Below, piece by piece: positions 29,845-38,815 of a stretch of DNA of 64,000 nucleotides. The DNA is taken from positions 8,073-72,072 of the forward strand of contig JAEMRT010000003.1 in assembly GCA_016463225.1 (NCBI GenBank), written 5' to 3'. Positions within the stretch are counted from its first letter, which is position 1. The number at the start of each line of letters is the position of its first letter. Origin of the DNA: Sphingopyxis sp. GTDB lineage: Bacteria > Pseudomonadota > Alphaproteobacteria > Sphingomonadales > Sphingomonadaceae. A program made the position numbers and the translations under genes. Under the pieces are notes generated by a model that saw only the letters and a program-made list of their open reading frames with translations, had not been told where the DNA came from and ran no database searches.

Positions 29845-30315
29845 ATGGCGAGTGATGGCAAATCCTATCCCGGCGACCAGGCGGGTCCCATTTCGCTCCG
29901 ATTGCTCGCGGACCAGTATCGACGCGCCGCGAACGTACTTCGGGACAGCGGTCAGCGAGGCCACCCGATGAGCTGGGCACCTTTTCGCCTCACGGCCGTG
30001 CAGGCAATTGAACTCTATCTAACGGCCTTCCTTCTTCATCGCGGCTGCGGGGCCGTGGAGGTGAGGCGGATGGGGCATCATCTCGGGTTACGAGCCGATG
30101 CCGCGGCCGCAGCTGGCCTGAAACTGCGAAAGCGGACGTACGAGCATCTCGTGTCTTTGAGCGCGACGCGTGAGTATCTCATAACCCGGTATTGCCCTGA
30201 CGGGCTCGAATCTGCGTCTCAAATCAACCGCCTCGATGCAACGCTTGCGGAGGTGACACACAAAACGGCTGTCGTCGGTGCGTCGTTTCCGAGCCGATGG
30301 GAAGTCGATCCCTAG
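29845..30315 (+). CDS. Hypothetical protein, possibly HEPN-like
   Basis: The 156-aa protein is mostly helical: LLADQYRRAANVLRDSG, LTAVQAIELYLTAFLLHRGC, then HHLGLRADAAAAAGLKLRKR and HLVSLSATREYLITRYCPD. The order of helices and the TAVQAIELYL segment recall HEPN-fold proteins, but the usual R-x4-6-H motif is not evident, so this is only a fold guess. No signal peptide. The ATG at 29803 in the same frame is an alternative start (170 aa). It stands alone before a sigma54 promoter. Confidence 0.5.
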   Translation: MASDGKSYPGDQAGPISLRLLADQYRRAANVLRDSGQRGHPMSWAPFRLTAVQAIELYLTAFLLHRGCGAVEVRRMGHHLGLRADAAAAAGLKLRKRTYEHLVSLSATREYLITRYCPDGLESASQINRLDATLAEVTHKTAVVGASFPSRWEVDP

Positions 30316-30624
30316 ACTTTGGGGCAGCCGACGTCTGTCCGGTATCGGCTAAATCTCGCCGTCAGATGTTATTTATCGTCTGTGCCACGCGCGATAGATT
30401 TGAAAGGGCGGCGGTACAGGCTGCCAGGGTTGGAAGCAGCGTCAGCCTGTTGAGGACAAAACAGCAGGGGCATAATCGAATGTGGAGTTTCGGCCACTTC
30501 GCGAGGAGAGAATACCCTAAAACCCGCTGAAATGATGACATTGTGAGACTGGCACGCCCTTTGCGTCACTGCCCCCGTCTGTCCCGCGTGATGCGGGTCG
30601 GTTCAGCGCTAAGGGGTAATCGCA
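30316..30624. other. Intergenic region with sigma54 promoter
   Basis: About 310 bases between the HEPN-like gene and the TonB receptor. The promoter is described separately; the roughly 230 bases before it would be where an enhancer-binding activator and a bending protein act. I see no clear repeated activator site. Confidence 0.5.
30550..30564 (+). promoter_or_regulatory. Sigma54 (-24/-12) promoter for the TonB receptor
   Basis: TGGCACGCCCTTTGC matches the consensus TGGCAC-N5-TTGC, with GG at 30551-30552, GC at 30563-30564 and exactly 10 bases between. The receptor starts at 30625, leaving a leader of about 50 bases. Confidence 0.8.
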
Positions 30625-32958
30625 GTGTTCGGGAAATCAGTGTCGTCGAAATCGCTTCGCTTAATCGGTGGCGGTGCTGCCGCGCTTTTTGCAGTGAGCC
30701 ATGCCTGTGCAGCGCATGCCAATGAGGATGCCGCGTCCGCGGCCGCTGAGGCTGCGTCCACCGAAGATGGTGATTCCGGCGGCGCGATCGTCGTCACCGC
30801 GCAGCGCCGCGAGGAAAGGCTGCAGGATGTGCCCGTCGCGGTCACCGCAATCGGCGAGGAGCAGTTCACCGTAGGCGGCCTCGGCCGGTCAGCCAACGAA
30901 GTGCTGAACCTCGTTCCCAACGCGTCGGCCGGCACGCAGCAACATGGCCGGCCCCGGTGGTGGATCCGCGGCGTCGGTGCAGGGCAGCAGCAGCTCGACT
31001 TGGCGAACCCAGTCGGCTTCTACCTTGACGATGTCTACATCAGTAACGCGAGCGCTACCGGCCTGCCGCTATTCGACGTCGAGCGTGTCGAGGTGCTACG
31101 CGGCCCGCAGGGCACGCTGTGGGGCAAGAATACGACTGGCGGCGCGATCAACGTCATCTCCAAGCGTCCTTCGCTGACTGGCGACGACGATAATTATGTG
31201 AAGCTCGAATATGGCACCTACGACAACAAGATCCTCGAGGCAGGGGTCGGCACGGCGATCGTCGAGGATCGGCTTGCCGCGCGCGTCTCGGCCCGCTTCG
31301 ATGATCGCGGCGGCCGGTTCGACAATCTCTTCACCGGCGAGAAATCCAATGCGGTCAAGGACGTCGTCGTGCGCGGGCAGTTGCTCGCGGCGCCGACCGA
31401 CAATTTCGAGGCCTTGCTGAGCGTCCATTACCGCGACTACGACACCGACGGCAGCTATTGGACGACCGCGAGCTATATCCCGAGCGGCGTCGTGCGAAAC
31501 GGCTATGCACCCTCGAGACGCATCAACGACATCAGCGCCAATGCGCCCGAATATGGGCGATCGAGCCAGCTTGGCGGATCGCTGCATCTCGACTGGGATT
31601 TCGGCGGCGTTACCCTGACCTCGATCACCGGCTATGAACGTTACAAGACGCGTGGAGCAGGGGAGAGCGATTATACGCCGCTCGAAATCTCGCGCAGCTA
31701 CAGCGAAGCGCGCTCGCGCCAGTGGAGCCAGGAACTGCGGCTGGCATCGCCGCAGGACGACCGCCTGACGTGGATCGTCGGGCTTTTCTATTTCAACGAA
31801 GACATCAATTCGAATGCTTTCTCGGCGACGCTGCCCCAGGGCTTGGTGCCGTCGCTGCCGGGCACTGCCCCCGCAGCGTTCAGCGATACGGCCTATAACC
31901 ACAAGGCCGAAAGCGGCGCGGTGTTCGGCAGCACGAGCTTCGCCTTCACCGACAGCGTCAAGCTGACGCTCGGCGGCCGCTGGAGCCGCGAGACGAAGGA
32001 AGTCGACTTCGTGCGCCGGGCGTCGCCCAACGCGGCCGGGGCCTCTTGGAGCAACCTTGCGCAGTGGTGGGATAGCTACACCGGCACCTATGGCGGACCC
32101 GGCACCTTCAGCAATTCGCTGAAGGAGACATGGGACGCCTTCACCTATGACATCACGCCATCGTGGAAGATCGCGCGCGATCATCTTCTCTATGCGAAAT
32201 TCTCGCATGGCGTAAAATCGGGCGGCTTCAACACGGCCGCGACGCTGGCGATAGCACTCACCGATGTCCGCCCCGAGAAGCTCGACGCATATGAGATTGG
32301 CTACAAGTCGAGCTGGTTCGACGGCCGGGTAGGCTTCAATGCCACCGCCTTCCATTATGATTATGACGATGTGCAGGTGAATGTCGTCGGTCCGAACCCT
32401 GGAGCGGTCGGCGGTGCGACAGTGTCCTATCTGCAGAATGCCGAAAAAGCCAAGGTCGACGGGGCGGAGTTCGAACTGACGCTTGAGCCGGTAGAAGGTC
32501 TGAATTTCAACGCGGCGCTCGGCCTGCTCGATACTGAATATACGCGGTTTCAGGTGCAAAACGGCGGCGCGAACCTCGCGGGTGCGCGGTTTGTTCGTGC
32601 GCCGAAGGTGACGTATAATTTCGGGGGCTCCTACAGCTTAGCACTCGGCAATATTGGCAAGCTCGAGCTGGCAGCAGATGCGCGGTATCAGTCGCGGCAA
32701 TTCTACTATGTGACGCCGCAGGACCCCGTAAACCGCTATTATCTGACGCAGAAGCCCTACACGATCACCAATCTTCGGGTCACTTATACGACGAAAGACG
32801 AGAATGTGAGCGTCACCGGCTTCATCAACAATCTGTTCGACGTGCGCTACCTCAACCACGCGCTGCCGGCGGCAAATGCCGCGCTCGGCGTGACGGGCGA
32901 CACGGTGGCCTGGGCCGAGCCACTGACCGCGGGCGCCGCGGTCGTATTCCGCTTCTGA
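30625..32958 (+). CDS. TonB-dependent outer-membrane receptor under sigma54 control
   Basis: The 777-aa protein has a signal peptide, a TonB-box-like segment (GGAIVVTAQRREERLQDVPV), a plug domain (RWWIRGVGAGQQQLDLANPV, VEVLRGPQGTLWGKNTTGGA) and a 22-strand barrel ending in AAVVFRF. Such receptors import substrates using TonB energy. The GTG start at 30625 has AAGGGG 8 bases before it. Its sigma54 promoter resembles those before the dszB-like genes, so import of an organosulfur compound is the likely role, by inference. Confidence 0.9.
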   Translation: MFGKSVSSKSLRLIGGGAAALFAVSHACAAHANEDAASAAAEAASTEDGDSGGAIVVTAQRREERLQDVPVAVTAIGEEQFTVGGLGRSANEVLNLVPNASAGTQQHGRPRWWIRGVGAGQQQLDLANPVGFYLDDVYISNASATGLPLFDVERVEVLRGPQGTLWGKNTTGGAINVISKRPSLTGDDDNYVKLEYGTYDNKILEAGVGTAIVEDRLAARVSARFDDRGGRFDNLFTGEKSNAVKDVVVRGQLLAAPTDNFEALLSVHYRDYDTDGSYWTTASYIPSGVVRNGYAPSRRINDISANAPEYGRSSQLGGSLHLDWDFGGVTLTSITGYERYKTRGAGESDYTPLEISRSYSEARSRQWSQELRLASPQDDRLTWIVGLFYFNEDINSNAFSATLPQGLVPSLPGTAPAAFSDTAYNHKAESGAVFGSTSFAFTDSVKLTLGGRWSRETKEVDFVRRASPNAAGASWSNLAQWWDSYTGTYGGPGTFSNSLKETWDAFTYDITPSWKIARDHLLYAKFSHGVKSGGFNTAATLAIALTDVRPEKLDAYEIGYKSSWFDGRVGFNATAFHYDYDDVQVNVVGPNPGAVGGATVSYLQNAEKAKVDGAEFELTLEPVEGLNFNAALGLLDTEYTRFQVQNGGANLAGARFVRAPKVTYNFGGSYSLALGNIGKLELAADARYQSRQFYYVTPQDPVNRYYLTQKPYTITNLRVTYTTKDENVSVTGFINNLFDVRYLNHALPAANAALGVTGDTVAWAEPLTAGAAVVFRF

Positions 32959-32992
32959 TCGGAAAACGCGCTTCCCGCTCATTCTGTAGGAG

Positions 32993-33039
32993 CTCGGCCG
33001 ACAGGCCGCTCGCAAGAGCGAGGCAGCCTGTCGGCCGAG
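32993..33039. terminator. Long hairpin after the TonB receptor gene
   Basis: CTCGGCCGACAGG (32993-33005) and CCTGTCGGCCGAG (33027-33039) pair perfectly over 13 bp, with a second small hairpin CGCTC-GCAA-GAGCG (33007-33020) in the loop. It lies 35 bases past the receptor stop, between convergent genes. There is no T-run, so it may be a Rho-linked or bidirectional structure rather than a classic terminator. Confidence 0.45.
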
Positions 33040-33228
33040 TAGCGGGCGAACATATTCGCCCGCCCCGATACGCTCACTCAAGATGCGGCGTGCCGGCGAG
33101 GATGAACGCTGTGGGCGCCGCGTGCGATCAGTTCGTCGAACTGCGACGCGCGTTGTTCGAAGCTGCCTGCGACGCCCAGCGCCGAATAGCGGCTACGGCA
33201 GGATCGAGCCGCTAGTGAATGGCGAGCG

Positions 33229-33837
33229 TCATGCAGCATTCCATTCTTCGGTGAAGGCCAGCGTTCCGAGCGTTCCGGCAAAAACGGTCTCGCTGAGCGG
33301 CCGGCGGCCGCTAGGCGCTTCAGCGGCATGAAATTGCGGATCGAGATCGGCGAGATCACCTTTGCGTCCGAGCGCGACAAAGGCCTCGATCTCATAATCG
33401 TAGGGAATGGCGAGCCGCGTGCGTGCCGCGGCGCGGTCGAAGCCGCCGATCCCGTGCGTGTGCCAACCGAGCAGCAACGCCTGATGCGCGAAGTTCGTCC
33501 AGGCTGCCCCGGCGTCGAAGCTGTGCGAGCTGTTATCGACGACCGTGCCTCCGCGTTCGAGTTGCCGCGCCGAGAGGATGAGAATCAGCGCCGAGGCACG
33601 CGCAGCCCACAGCCGGTTCTTTGCCATCAGCAGTTCAAGAAAGCCGTCCCACGCAGCATCGCCAGAGCGCGCGACGAGGAAGCGCCACGGCTGCGCGTTC
33701 GACGCCGAAGGTGCCCAGCGAGCCGCCTCGAACGCGCTTTGCAGCACGGCGTCGGGAACCGGCTCTCCGGTGAAGCTGCGCGGCGACCAACGAGTTGTGA
33801 AGATCGGATCGACGGGGTGATCGGAAATGCGGCTCAT
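33229..33837 (-). CDS. Nitroreductase-family flavoprotein
   Basis: The 202-aa protein has the nitroreductase fold: FTTRWSPRSFTGEPVPDAVL, then EAARWAPSASNAQPWRFLVA (FMN binding) and LGWHTHGIGGFD. These enzymes use NAD(P)H to reduce nitro compounds or free flavin. It is the last gene of the ABC transporter operon (1-base overlap with the ATPase gene). In this setting it could supply FMNH2 to the DszA-like monooxygenase at 42074, as separate flavin reductases do in Dsz and Ssu systems; this is inference. Confidence 0.82.
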   Translation of the reverse strand: MSRISDHPVDPIFTTRWSPRSFTGEPVPDAVLQSAFEAARWAPSASNAQPWRFLVARSGDAAWDGFLELLMAKNRLWAARASALILILSARQLERGGTVVDNSSHSFDAGAAWTNFAHQALLLGWHTHGIGGFDRAAARTRLAIPYDYEIEAFVALGRKGDLADLDPQFHAAEAPSGRRPLSETVFAGTLGTLAFTEEWNAA

Positions 33838-34691
33838 CAGCGGGCCTCCCGGTTTGGCAAGTGAACAAGGTTGTCCGCACCTGCGTCCGCGTCGGCGCCC
33901 GAGGTTAGCTCAGCGAGTATCTCGTCCTTTAGGCGGTGGAGGAGCGGCGAGCGCCGGTCGCGCGGGTGCGACAGATCGACATCGACGATGCGGCGGATCC
34001 GCCCCGGGTTGGGGGACATCACGATCACCCGGTCGCCCAGGTAGAGGGCTTCCTCGACATCATGCGTGACCATCAGCATTGTCGAGCGCTGGGTCATCCA
34101 AATGCGCTGGAGCTCGTTTTGGACATGAACGCGCGTCAGGGCGTCGAGCGCGCCCAGTGGCTCGTCGAGCAGCAGCAATCGGGGTTCGGTGACGAGCGCA
34201 CGTGCAATCGCCGCGCGCTGCGCCATGCCGCCCGACAGCTGGTGCGGATAGGCCTTCTCGAAACCGGTGAGGTTCACCAGCGCGATATGATCGGCGACGA
34301 TCTTCGCGCGCCGGTCTTTCGGCGTGTCGGTGTTGAGCAGCGCGAGCTCGACATTCTGTTCGAGCGTCATCCACGGAAACAGCCGGTGGTCCTGGAATAC
34401 GATGCCGCGATCGAGGCTTGTAGTCGCGATCCGTTCGCCGTCGAGGCGCAGTTCGCCGCCATAATCGGTGTCGAGTCCGACGATCAGGCGCAGCAGCGTC
34501 GACTTGCCGCAGCCCGATGCGCCGACGATGCTGACGAATTCGCCCGGCCGGACGTCGAGGTTGATATCGTCGAGGACCTTGTGCGGCCGGCCGCCGATCT
34601 GGAAACTCTTGTCCAGATCCCGGACGCTGAGCGCACCGCGTTGCAATGGCGCCAGGGGCTTGTCTTCGCGAGTTTGGGGATGGGCACTCAA
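33837..34691 (-). CDS. ABC transporter ATPase, sulfonate/nitrate/taurine type
   Basis: The 284-aa ATPase has Walker [10 protein letters not shown] (57-65), Q loop FQDHRLFPW, signature [16 protein letters not shown], Walker B LLLLDEP and switch His in [12 protein letters not shown], all typical of SsuB/TauB-like proteins. It energises the importer formed with the two permeases upstream. The operon order is binding lipoprotein, permease, permease, ATPase, nitroreductase. Confidence 0.92.
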   Translation of the reverse strand: MSAHPQTREDKPLAPLQRGALSVRDLDKSFQIGGRPHKVLDDINLDVRPGEFVSIVGASGCGKSTLLRLIVGLDTDYGGELRLDGERIATTSLDRGIVFQDHRLFPWMTLEQNVELALLNTDTPKDRRAKIVADHIALVNLTGFEKAYPHQLSGGMAQRAAIARALVTEPRLLLLDEPLGALDALTRVHVQNELQRIWMTQRSTMLMVTHDVEEALYLGDRVIVMSPNPGRIRRIVDVDLSHPRDRRSPLLHRLKDEILAELTSGADADAGADNLVHLPNREAR

Positions 34692-34708
34692 GACGTGTCT
34701 CCTGATCG

Positions 34709-35476
34709 TTACGCCGAAGGCTGCCAGCGCAGCAATGACTGGCGGAGCTGGCGGAACAGCTGGTTGATTGTGAAGCCGAGCGTGGCGGTGACGCCGATGA
34801 TCACGAGCATGACGTCGAGCCGCTGCTGGACCTGGGCGAGCTGCATCGCAACGCCGAGGCCGGCATTTGCGCCGGTGAGCAATTCAGTCCCAATCGTGGC
34901 GATCCAGGCGAAAGCGAGCGCCTGCGTGATGCCGGTGAGGACGAGCGGCATCGCGCCCGGCAACAGGATGTGACGAATGCGCTGCGCAACCGAGAAGCGG
35001 AATATGCTTCCCACCTCGATGTAACGCCGTTCGACTTGGCCGACCCCGGCATGGCTGTTCAACATTGACGGGAAAAAAGAAGACATGCTGACGACCGCGA
35101 GTTCGGTCGTCGCGCCCATTCCGAACCACAGACCCATCAGCGGTAACCACCCAATCATCGGAACTTGTCGCAGCGCATGGAGGAGCGGGCCGACCAGCCG
35201 ATCAACTGGCTTCCATATGCCCGTCGCGACTCCGACCGCCACGCCTAGCGGCACGCCGATCGCTAGCCCAGTGAAGGCGCGCTCGAGCGTTGCGAGCGTG
35301 TCGCGCAGCAGGTCGCCGCTACGAACGAGTTCGAGCAGGGCGGTACCCACTGCAGCGGGTGGGGCAAAGCTGACGATATGGGCGTTTGTTTGCCATTGCC
35401 ACCAAGCGATCAGCAAGGCCGGCGCGATCAGTCCGATCGCGAAACGGATGGGCAGGTGCGAGAGCCAGCCAGTCAT
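34709..35476 (-). CDS. ABC transporter permease (second), sulfonate type
   Basis: The 255-aa inner-membrane protein has about six helices and the inner-membrane coupling motif (EVGSIFRFSVAQRIRHILLP, GAMPLVLTGITQALA) of the SsuC/TauC class. It overlaps the first permease by 4 bases (ATGA). The two permeases are related but not identical, so the channel is probably a heterodimer, whereas SsuC usually forms a homodimer. Confidence 0.9.
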   Translation of the reverse strand: MTGWLSHLPIRFAIGLIAPALLIAWWQWQTNAHIVSFAPPAAVGTALLELVRSGDLLRDTLATLERAFTGLAIGVPLGVAVGVATGIWKPVDRLVGPLLHALRQVPMIGWLPLMGLWFGMGATTELAVVSMSSFFPSMLNSHAGVGQVERRYIEVGSIFRFSVAQRIRHILLPGAMPLVLTGITQALAFAWIATIGTELLTGANAGLGVAMQLAQVQQRLDVMLVIIGVTATLGFTINQLFRQLRQSLLRWQPSA

Positions 35477-36279
35477 GCAGATTTCCAGCGCGTAGCGTGG
35501 CTCTCGACCCAGCGCGCGCCGCGGTCGAGGAAGAAGCCGACTAGGCCGGTAACGATAACCCCAGCCAGGACGACGTCGATCTGGAAGAGCTGGCGCCCCA
35601 TCTCCATCATCTGCCCGAGGCCGCTGTCAGCGGCGAGCAGCTCGGCCGCGACCAGCACCACCCAAGCTCGGGTCAGCGAAATCCGCAGGCCCGTCAGGAC
35701 CGCTGGCACCGTAGCCGGCAAAAGAATGTGGCGGATCAGTCGGAGCAGGCTGAGACGATAGACTTTCGCGACCTCGAACCAGCTTTTCGGCACGCCGCGA
35801 ATGCCGTCGAAGGTAGCGAGCGCCATTGGAAAGAAGGCGGCGATCGCTACGACTGCGAGCTTGAAGGGCTCGTCGATGCCAAGAAACATGACCATTATCG
35901 GCACGAACGCGATGACAGGAACCTGCCACAGCGCCAGGAACAGCGGCGACAGCACCGCCTCGGCGAGCCGGGAGAGCGCGATCGTTGCGCCGAAGGCCAT
36001 TCCGGCGAAGGCGCCGATCGCGAAACCGAGCAATAGTCGACGCAAGCTGTCGCCGAGGTGCCGCTGAAGCTCGCCCGTCAGCGCCATCTCCTGGAGTGTT
36101 CGTGCGACCGCGCTCGGCGCGACCAATACCTGTGGCGGGAATACGCCGGTGAGACAAAGGAGTTGCCAGAGTCCTATCAGCAGCAATGGCGCCACGAGGG
36201 CGTCAACGGAAAGGCGATCGAGACGGAGGCTCGAAGACGGGCGGACCGGAGGCTGCCCACCGAGAGGCCAGCTCGCCAT
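35473..36279 (-). CDS. ABC transporter permease (first), sulfonate type
   Basis: The 268-aa membrane protein has the SsuC-type layout: LLLIGLWQLLCLTGVFPP, LLLGFAIGAFAGMAFG, ALWQVPVIAFVPIMVM, FFPMALATFDGIRGVP and the coupling loop VYRLSLLRLIRHILLPATVP. Its start overlaps the stop of the binding-protein gene by 1 base. Confidence 0.9.
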   Translation of the reverse strand: MASWPLGGQPPVRPSSSLRLDRLSVDALVAPLLLIGLWQLLCLTGVFPPQVLVAPSAVARTLQEMALTGELQRHLGDSLRRLLLGFAIGAFAGMAFGATIALSRLAEAVLSPLFLALWQVPVIAFVPIMVMFLGIDEPFKLAVVAIAAFFPMALATFDGIRGVPKSWFEVAKVYRLSLLRLIRHILLPATVPAVLTGLRISLTRAWVVLVAAELLAADSGLGQMMEMGRQLFQIDVVLAGVIVTGLVGFFLDRGARWVESHATRWKSA

Positions 36280-37388
36280 TACCCAGCACCCTCCACCGGC
36301 TGGGCCCAGAAATCATCCAGCTTCAGATCGGTCAGCGCCTTGGCGACGAAGCGATCATCGAACAGCGCGTCTGCATCAATCTTGCTCCGGATCAACCCGC
36401 GCCTGAACGCGTAGTCGGCGACCGAGTGATAATGGGTACGCAGCGCCGGGCTGTAAAGCGGTGAGAAGCGTTCGCGCCAGGGAATGCTGGAGTCGGCATA
36501 ATCCTTCTCGATGATTTCGACCGGCAGCGCGCCGCGCGCGGCATTGCGGATGACAGCCGCCTTGTTGGCCTCCTCCGACGACCATGCGCCGGCACGGACG
36601 AAGGCTTCGACGACAAGCTGGGTCAGTTCGGGATGGGCATCGACGAAATCTTTACGAGCGAACAATTCGGCACGCATCTTCCAGTCGGCCGGCGCCTCGC
36701 GCGTTGACCAGAGCACGCGGGCGATGCCGTTTTGCTCGACGAGCAGGCCGTCAGACAGAAGGACGGCGGCATCGACGCTTCCCGATTCCAATGCTGCGGG
36801 CGTCGCCGCCGGATTGATGTTGACGATCTTGAAGTCTTCGAGCTTAAGCCCCTTGCTGTCGACGAGCTTGGAAAAGGGCAGCTCCCATGGCCGGCCGCGG
36901 TGGAGCGCGATCCGCTTGCCCTTGAGATCGGCGAGGCTCTTCGCCGCCAACCCCTTGCGCACCACTAAATAGACGTCCTGACCCTGGCCCACCGGCGCGA
37001 CGATTTTGAGCGGCACGCCGCCGGCGACGGCTATCGTCGCTGGGAAGTCGCCATAAGAAGCGAAATCGATGCGCTTGCCCGAAAAACCTTCATTGATGAC
37101 GGGTGCGCCGACGGCTGTCGACACGGGCGTGAAGACGAGCTCGATACCTTTCTTGGCGAGCTGGTCCCTGAGCCAGCCTTGTTCGGCGACCACGCCGTTC
37201 AGCCCGGCGAAGACCTGCTTGCCCTGATAGGGATAAGCAATCGATGCTATCGTTACCGTCGAGACTTTGTCGCCGGCATCCTTGGCCGATCCGCAACTCG
37301 CGAGCATAGCGCCCGCAAAGACTGCGATTGCGGCGGCGCGCCAATTCCGGGTGAAACGGAAAATTGCTGACCTGCTGCTCTGTATCAC
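36279..37388 (-). CDS. ABC transporter substrate-binding lipoprotein (sulfonate type)
   Basis: The 369-aa protein has a lipoprotein signal peptide with LASC lipobox and an SsuA-like fold: INEGFSGKRIDFASYGDFPA, LVVRKGLAAKSLADLKGKRI, INPAATPAALESGSVDAAV. It would catch an aliphatic or aromatic sulfur ester or similar anion in the periplasm. A GTG start at 37388 is chosen because GGGAG lies 7 bases before it and the signal peptide begins there. First gene of its operon, with a likely sigma54 promoter at 37439-37453. Confidence 0.88.
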   Translation of the reverse strand: MIQSSRSAIFRFTRNWRAAAIAVFAGAMLASCGSAKDAGDKVSTVTIASIAYPYQGKQVFAGLNGVVAEQGWLRDQLAKKGIELVFTPVSTAVGAPVINEGFSGKRIDFASYGDFPATIAVAGGVPLKIVAPVGQGQDVYLVVRKGLAAKSLADLKGKRIALHRGRPWELPFSKLVDSKGLKLEDFKIVNINPAATPAALESGSVDAAVLLSDGLLVEQNGIARVLWSTREAPADWKMRAELFARKDFVDAHPELTQLVVEAFVRAGAWSSEEANKAAVIRNAARGALPVEIIEKDYADSSIPWRERFSPLYSPALRTHYHSVADYAFRRGLIRSKIDADALFDDRFVAKALTDLKLDDFWAQPVEGAG

Positions 37389-37438
37389 TGAAAGGCTCCC
37401 TGTTCCCGGCCGGTTTCGAAAAGCTCTCGCTCCATCAT

Positions 37439-37453
37439 GCATGGCCTGTGCCA
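37439..37453 (-). promoter_or_regulatory. Sigma54 promoter for the ABC transporter operon
   Basis: On the minus strand TGGCACAGGCCATGC gives GG and GC with exactly 10 bases between. The -12 side is ATGC instead of TTGC, so it is weaker than the others. Transcription would start about 40 bases before the GTG at 37388. Confidence 0.55.
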
Positions 37454-37619
37454 ACCGCCGGATCGGCGCGCTCGCGCCGGGCACCCCATGCGGGTGTGTG
37501 CGGGGTTGCTGATTTTGACGCAGTTTGCTCGGGCGAATTGCGCGAAATGAAGCGGCCCGGCGTGAGGCATCGAGCGCGAAAGGCAGAAATATGCCGGGTC
37601 GACGTTCGGTCCCTGTATC

Positions 37620-37634
37620 TGGCACGGGCTTTGC
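37620..37634 (+). promoter_or_regulatory. Sigma54 promoter for the first dszB-like gene
   Basis: TGGCACGGGCTTTGC has GG at 37621-37622 and GC at 37633-37634, with the correct 10-base gap and full consensus bases. The gene starts at 37723, so the leader is about 75 bases. Confidence 0.8.
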
Positions 37635-37722
37635 GAAAGAGCGGAATGAACGCCGCATAAGGACCGGTTTCGGCTAGTGCTGCTGCGGAGTGGCAGCTAT
37701 TCGGACATGAGAGGGAGGTTGG

Positions 37723-38775
37723 ATGCCGAAAGGAAAGGCTTCGAGCGCAGCGCCGATCGGATTGGACAAGCTCTGGGTCACGCGCTGCCCCGTGCCGGCG
37801 GCGTCGAGTATCGCATGGGCCAAGGGATGGATGGCGGATGCTTTCGCTCCGGACGGCATCGCCGTGGGGCGCGTACAGGAGCAGGGGCTGAACCTGGTCC
37901 AGGGCGATCCCGAGAACCAAGTGCGTCACCTGTTTCGCGAGGGCGGGAACATCCAGGCTCTCGCCGCGCGCGCGCTCGGCGCGCCGACCCGCGTCATCGG
38001 CCTGACCTGGATCGACGAACGGCAGGCGATCATGGTGCGGCGCGATGCCGCCATTCTGGATCCGGCCGATCTCAAGGGGCTGCGCTTCGCGCTTCCCGGT
38101 TACGCGCGCTCGCGCGGAGAGAGCATCGCCCGCGGCATGGCGCTCCATGGTATAAAGAGTGCTCTGGCACTCGGCGGGCTCACCCTCGACGACGCCCGCT
38201 TCGTCGAGATCCCGGCGCCGCCCGTCGAACAGGCGAGCGCGGAAGGCATGCGCCGGCTTTGGCTCGGCCTCGAATGGCTTGCCACCGGCCGTGTCGATGC
38301 GGTCTATGTAAAAGGTGCCGCTGCGGCCGAGGCCGCCCACCGCTTAGGGCTCGAAATCGGTATCGACCTCGATGCCTATCCGAGCCGCCTTGCGCGCGTG
38401 AACAATGGCACGCCGCGCCCGATCGTCGTGCATCAGCATATGATAGATCACCATCCCGAGCTGGTCGAACGCTTCCTCGAGCAAAGCCTCCGCGCAGCAG
38501 ACTGGGCCGCGCGCAATCTGCCGGAAGTTAAGGCGATCGTTGCAAACGAGACCCTGGCCGGGATCGACGGCGTTGAGACGGCCTACCGGAACAATTTCCA
38601 TCGCTCGCTTCATCCGGACCTGTCGGACGAGCGGATCCAGATGCTCAAGATCCAGGCCGATTTCCTCTGGCTGCACGGCTTTCTCGAATCGCCTGTCGCC
38701 ATCGATGACTGGATATGTGCCGGTCCGCTCGAAGCCGTGCTCGAACGGCGGGCAGCCGCCCTTCCGTCACTCTGA
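37723..38775 (+). CDS. DszB-like protein 1 (catalytic His replaced by Asp)
   Basis: The 350-aa protein belongs to the periplasmic-binding-protein-like family that contains the desulfinase DszB. It has no signal peptide, so it should stay in the cytoplasm. Cys22 lies in TRCPVPAA at the DszB Cys27 position, and Arg72 in FREGGN matches Arg70. The residue 10 before that Arg, His60 in DszB, is Asp62 here. If the alignment holds, desulfinase activity may be lost or altered, and the protein could be a ligand sensor or have another substrate. It has its own sigma54 promoter and lies alone before the activator gene. Confidence 0.75.
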   Translation: MPKGKASSAAPIGLDKLWVTRCPVPAASSIAWAKGWMADAFAPDGIAVGRVQEQGLNLVQGDPENQVRHLFREGGNIQALAARALGAPTRVIGLTWIDERQAIMVRRDAAILDPADLKGLRFALPGYARSRGESIARGMALHGIKSALALGGLTLDDARFVEIPAPPVEQASAEGMRRLWLGLEWLATGRVDAVYVKGAAAAEAAHRLGLEIGIDLDAYPSRLARVNNGTPRPIVVHQHMIDHHPELVERFLEQSLRAADWAARNLPEVKAIVANETLAGIDGVETAYRNNFHRSLHPDLSDERIQMLKIQADFLWLHGFLESPVAIDDWICAGPLEAVLERRAAALPSL

Positions 38776-38815
38776 TCATCCCGTTGAAAGCTCAGCTAGC
38801 CGCAGGAATTTAAAT

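Larger units (their letters stand above)
37389..37722. other. Divergent intergenic region with two sigma54 promoters
   Basis: About 330 bases separate the ABC operon (leftwards) from the first dszB-like gene (rightwards). It holds a -24/-12 element for each direction, so a shared activator bound in the middle could drive both. No other feature was identified. Confidence 0.6.

Noticed and set aside
31096-32559. 487-residue frame antisense to the TonB receptor, and similar ones at 38895-40124, 41693-43204 and 46525-47721
   Set aside because: All lie opposite genes with strong motifs and correct ribosome sites and show no domain of their own.
33078-33228. Possible remnant gene after the nitroreductase (minus strand, ending ARGAHSVHPRRHAAS)
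   Set aside because: Short, mostly inside the nitroreductase gene in another frame, no start site and no recognised family.
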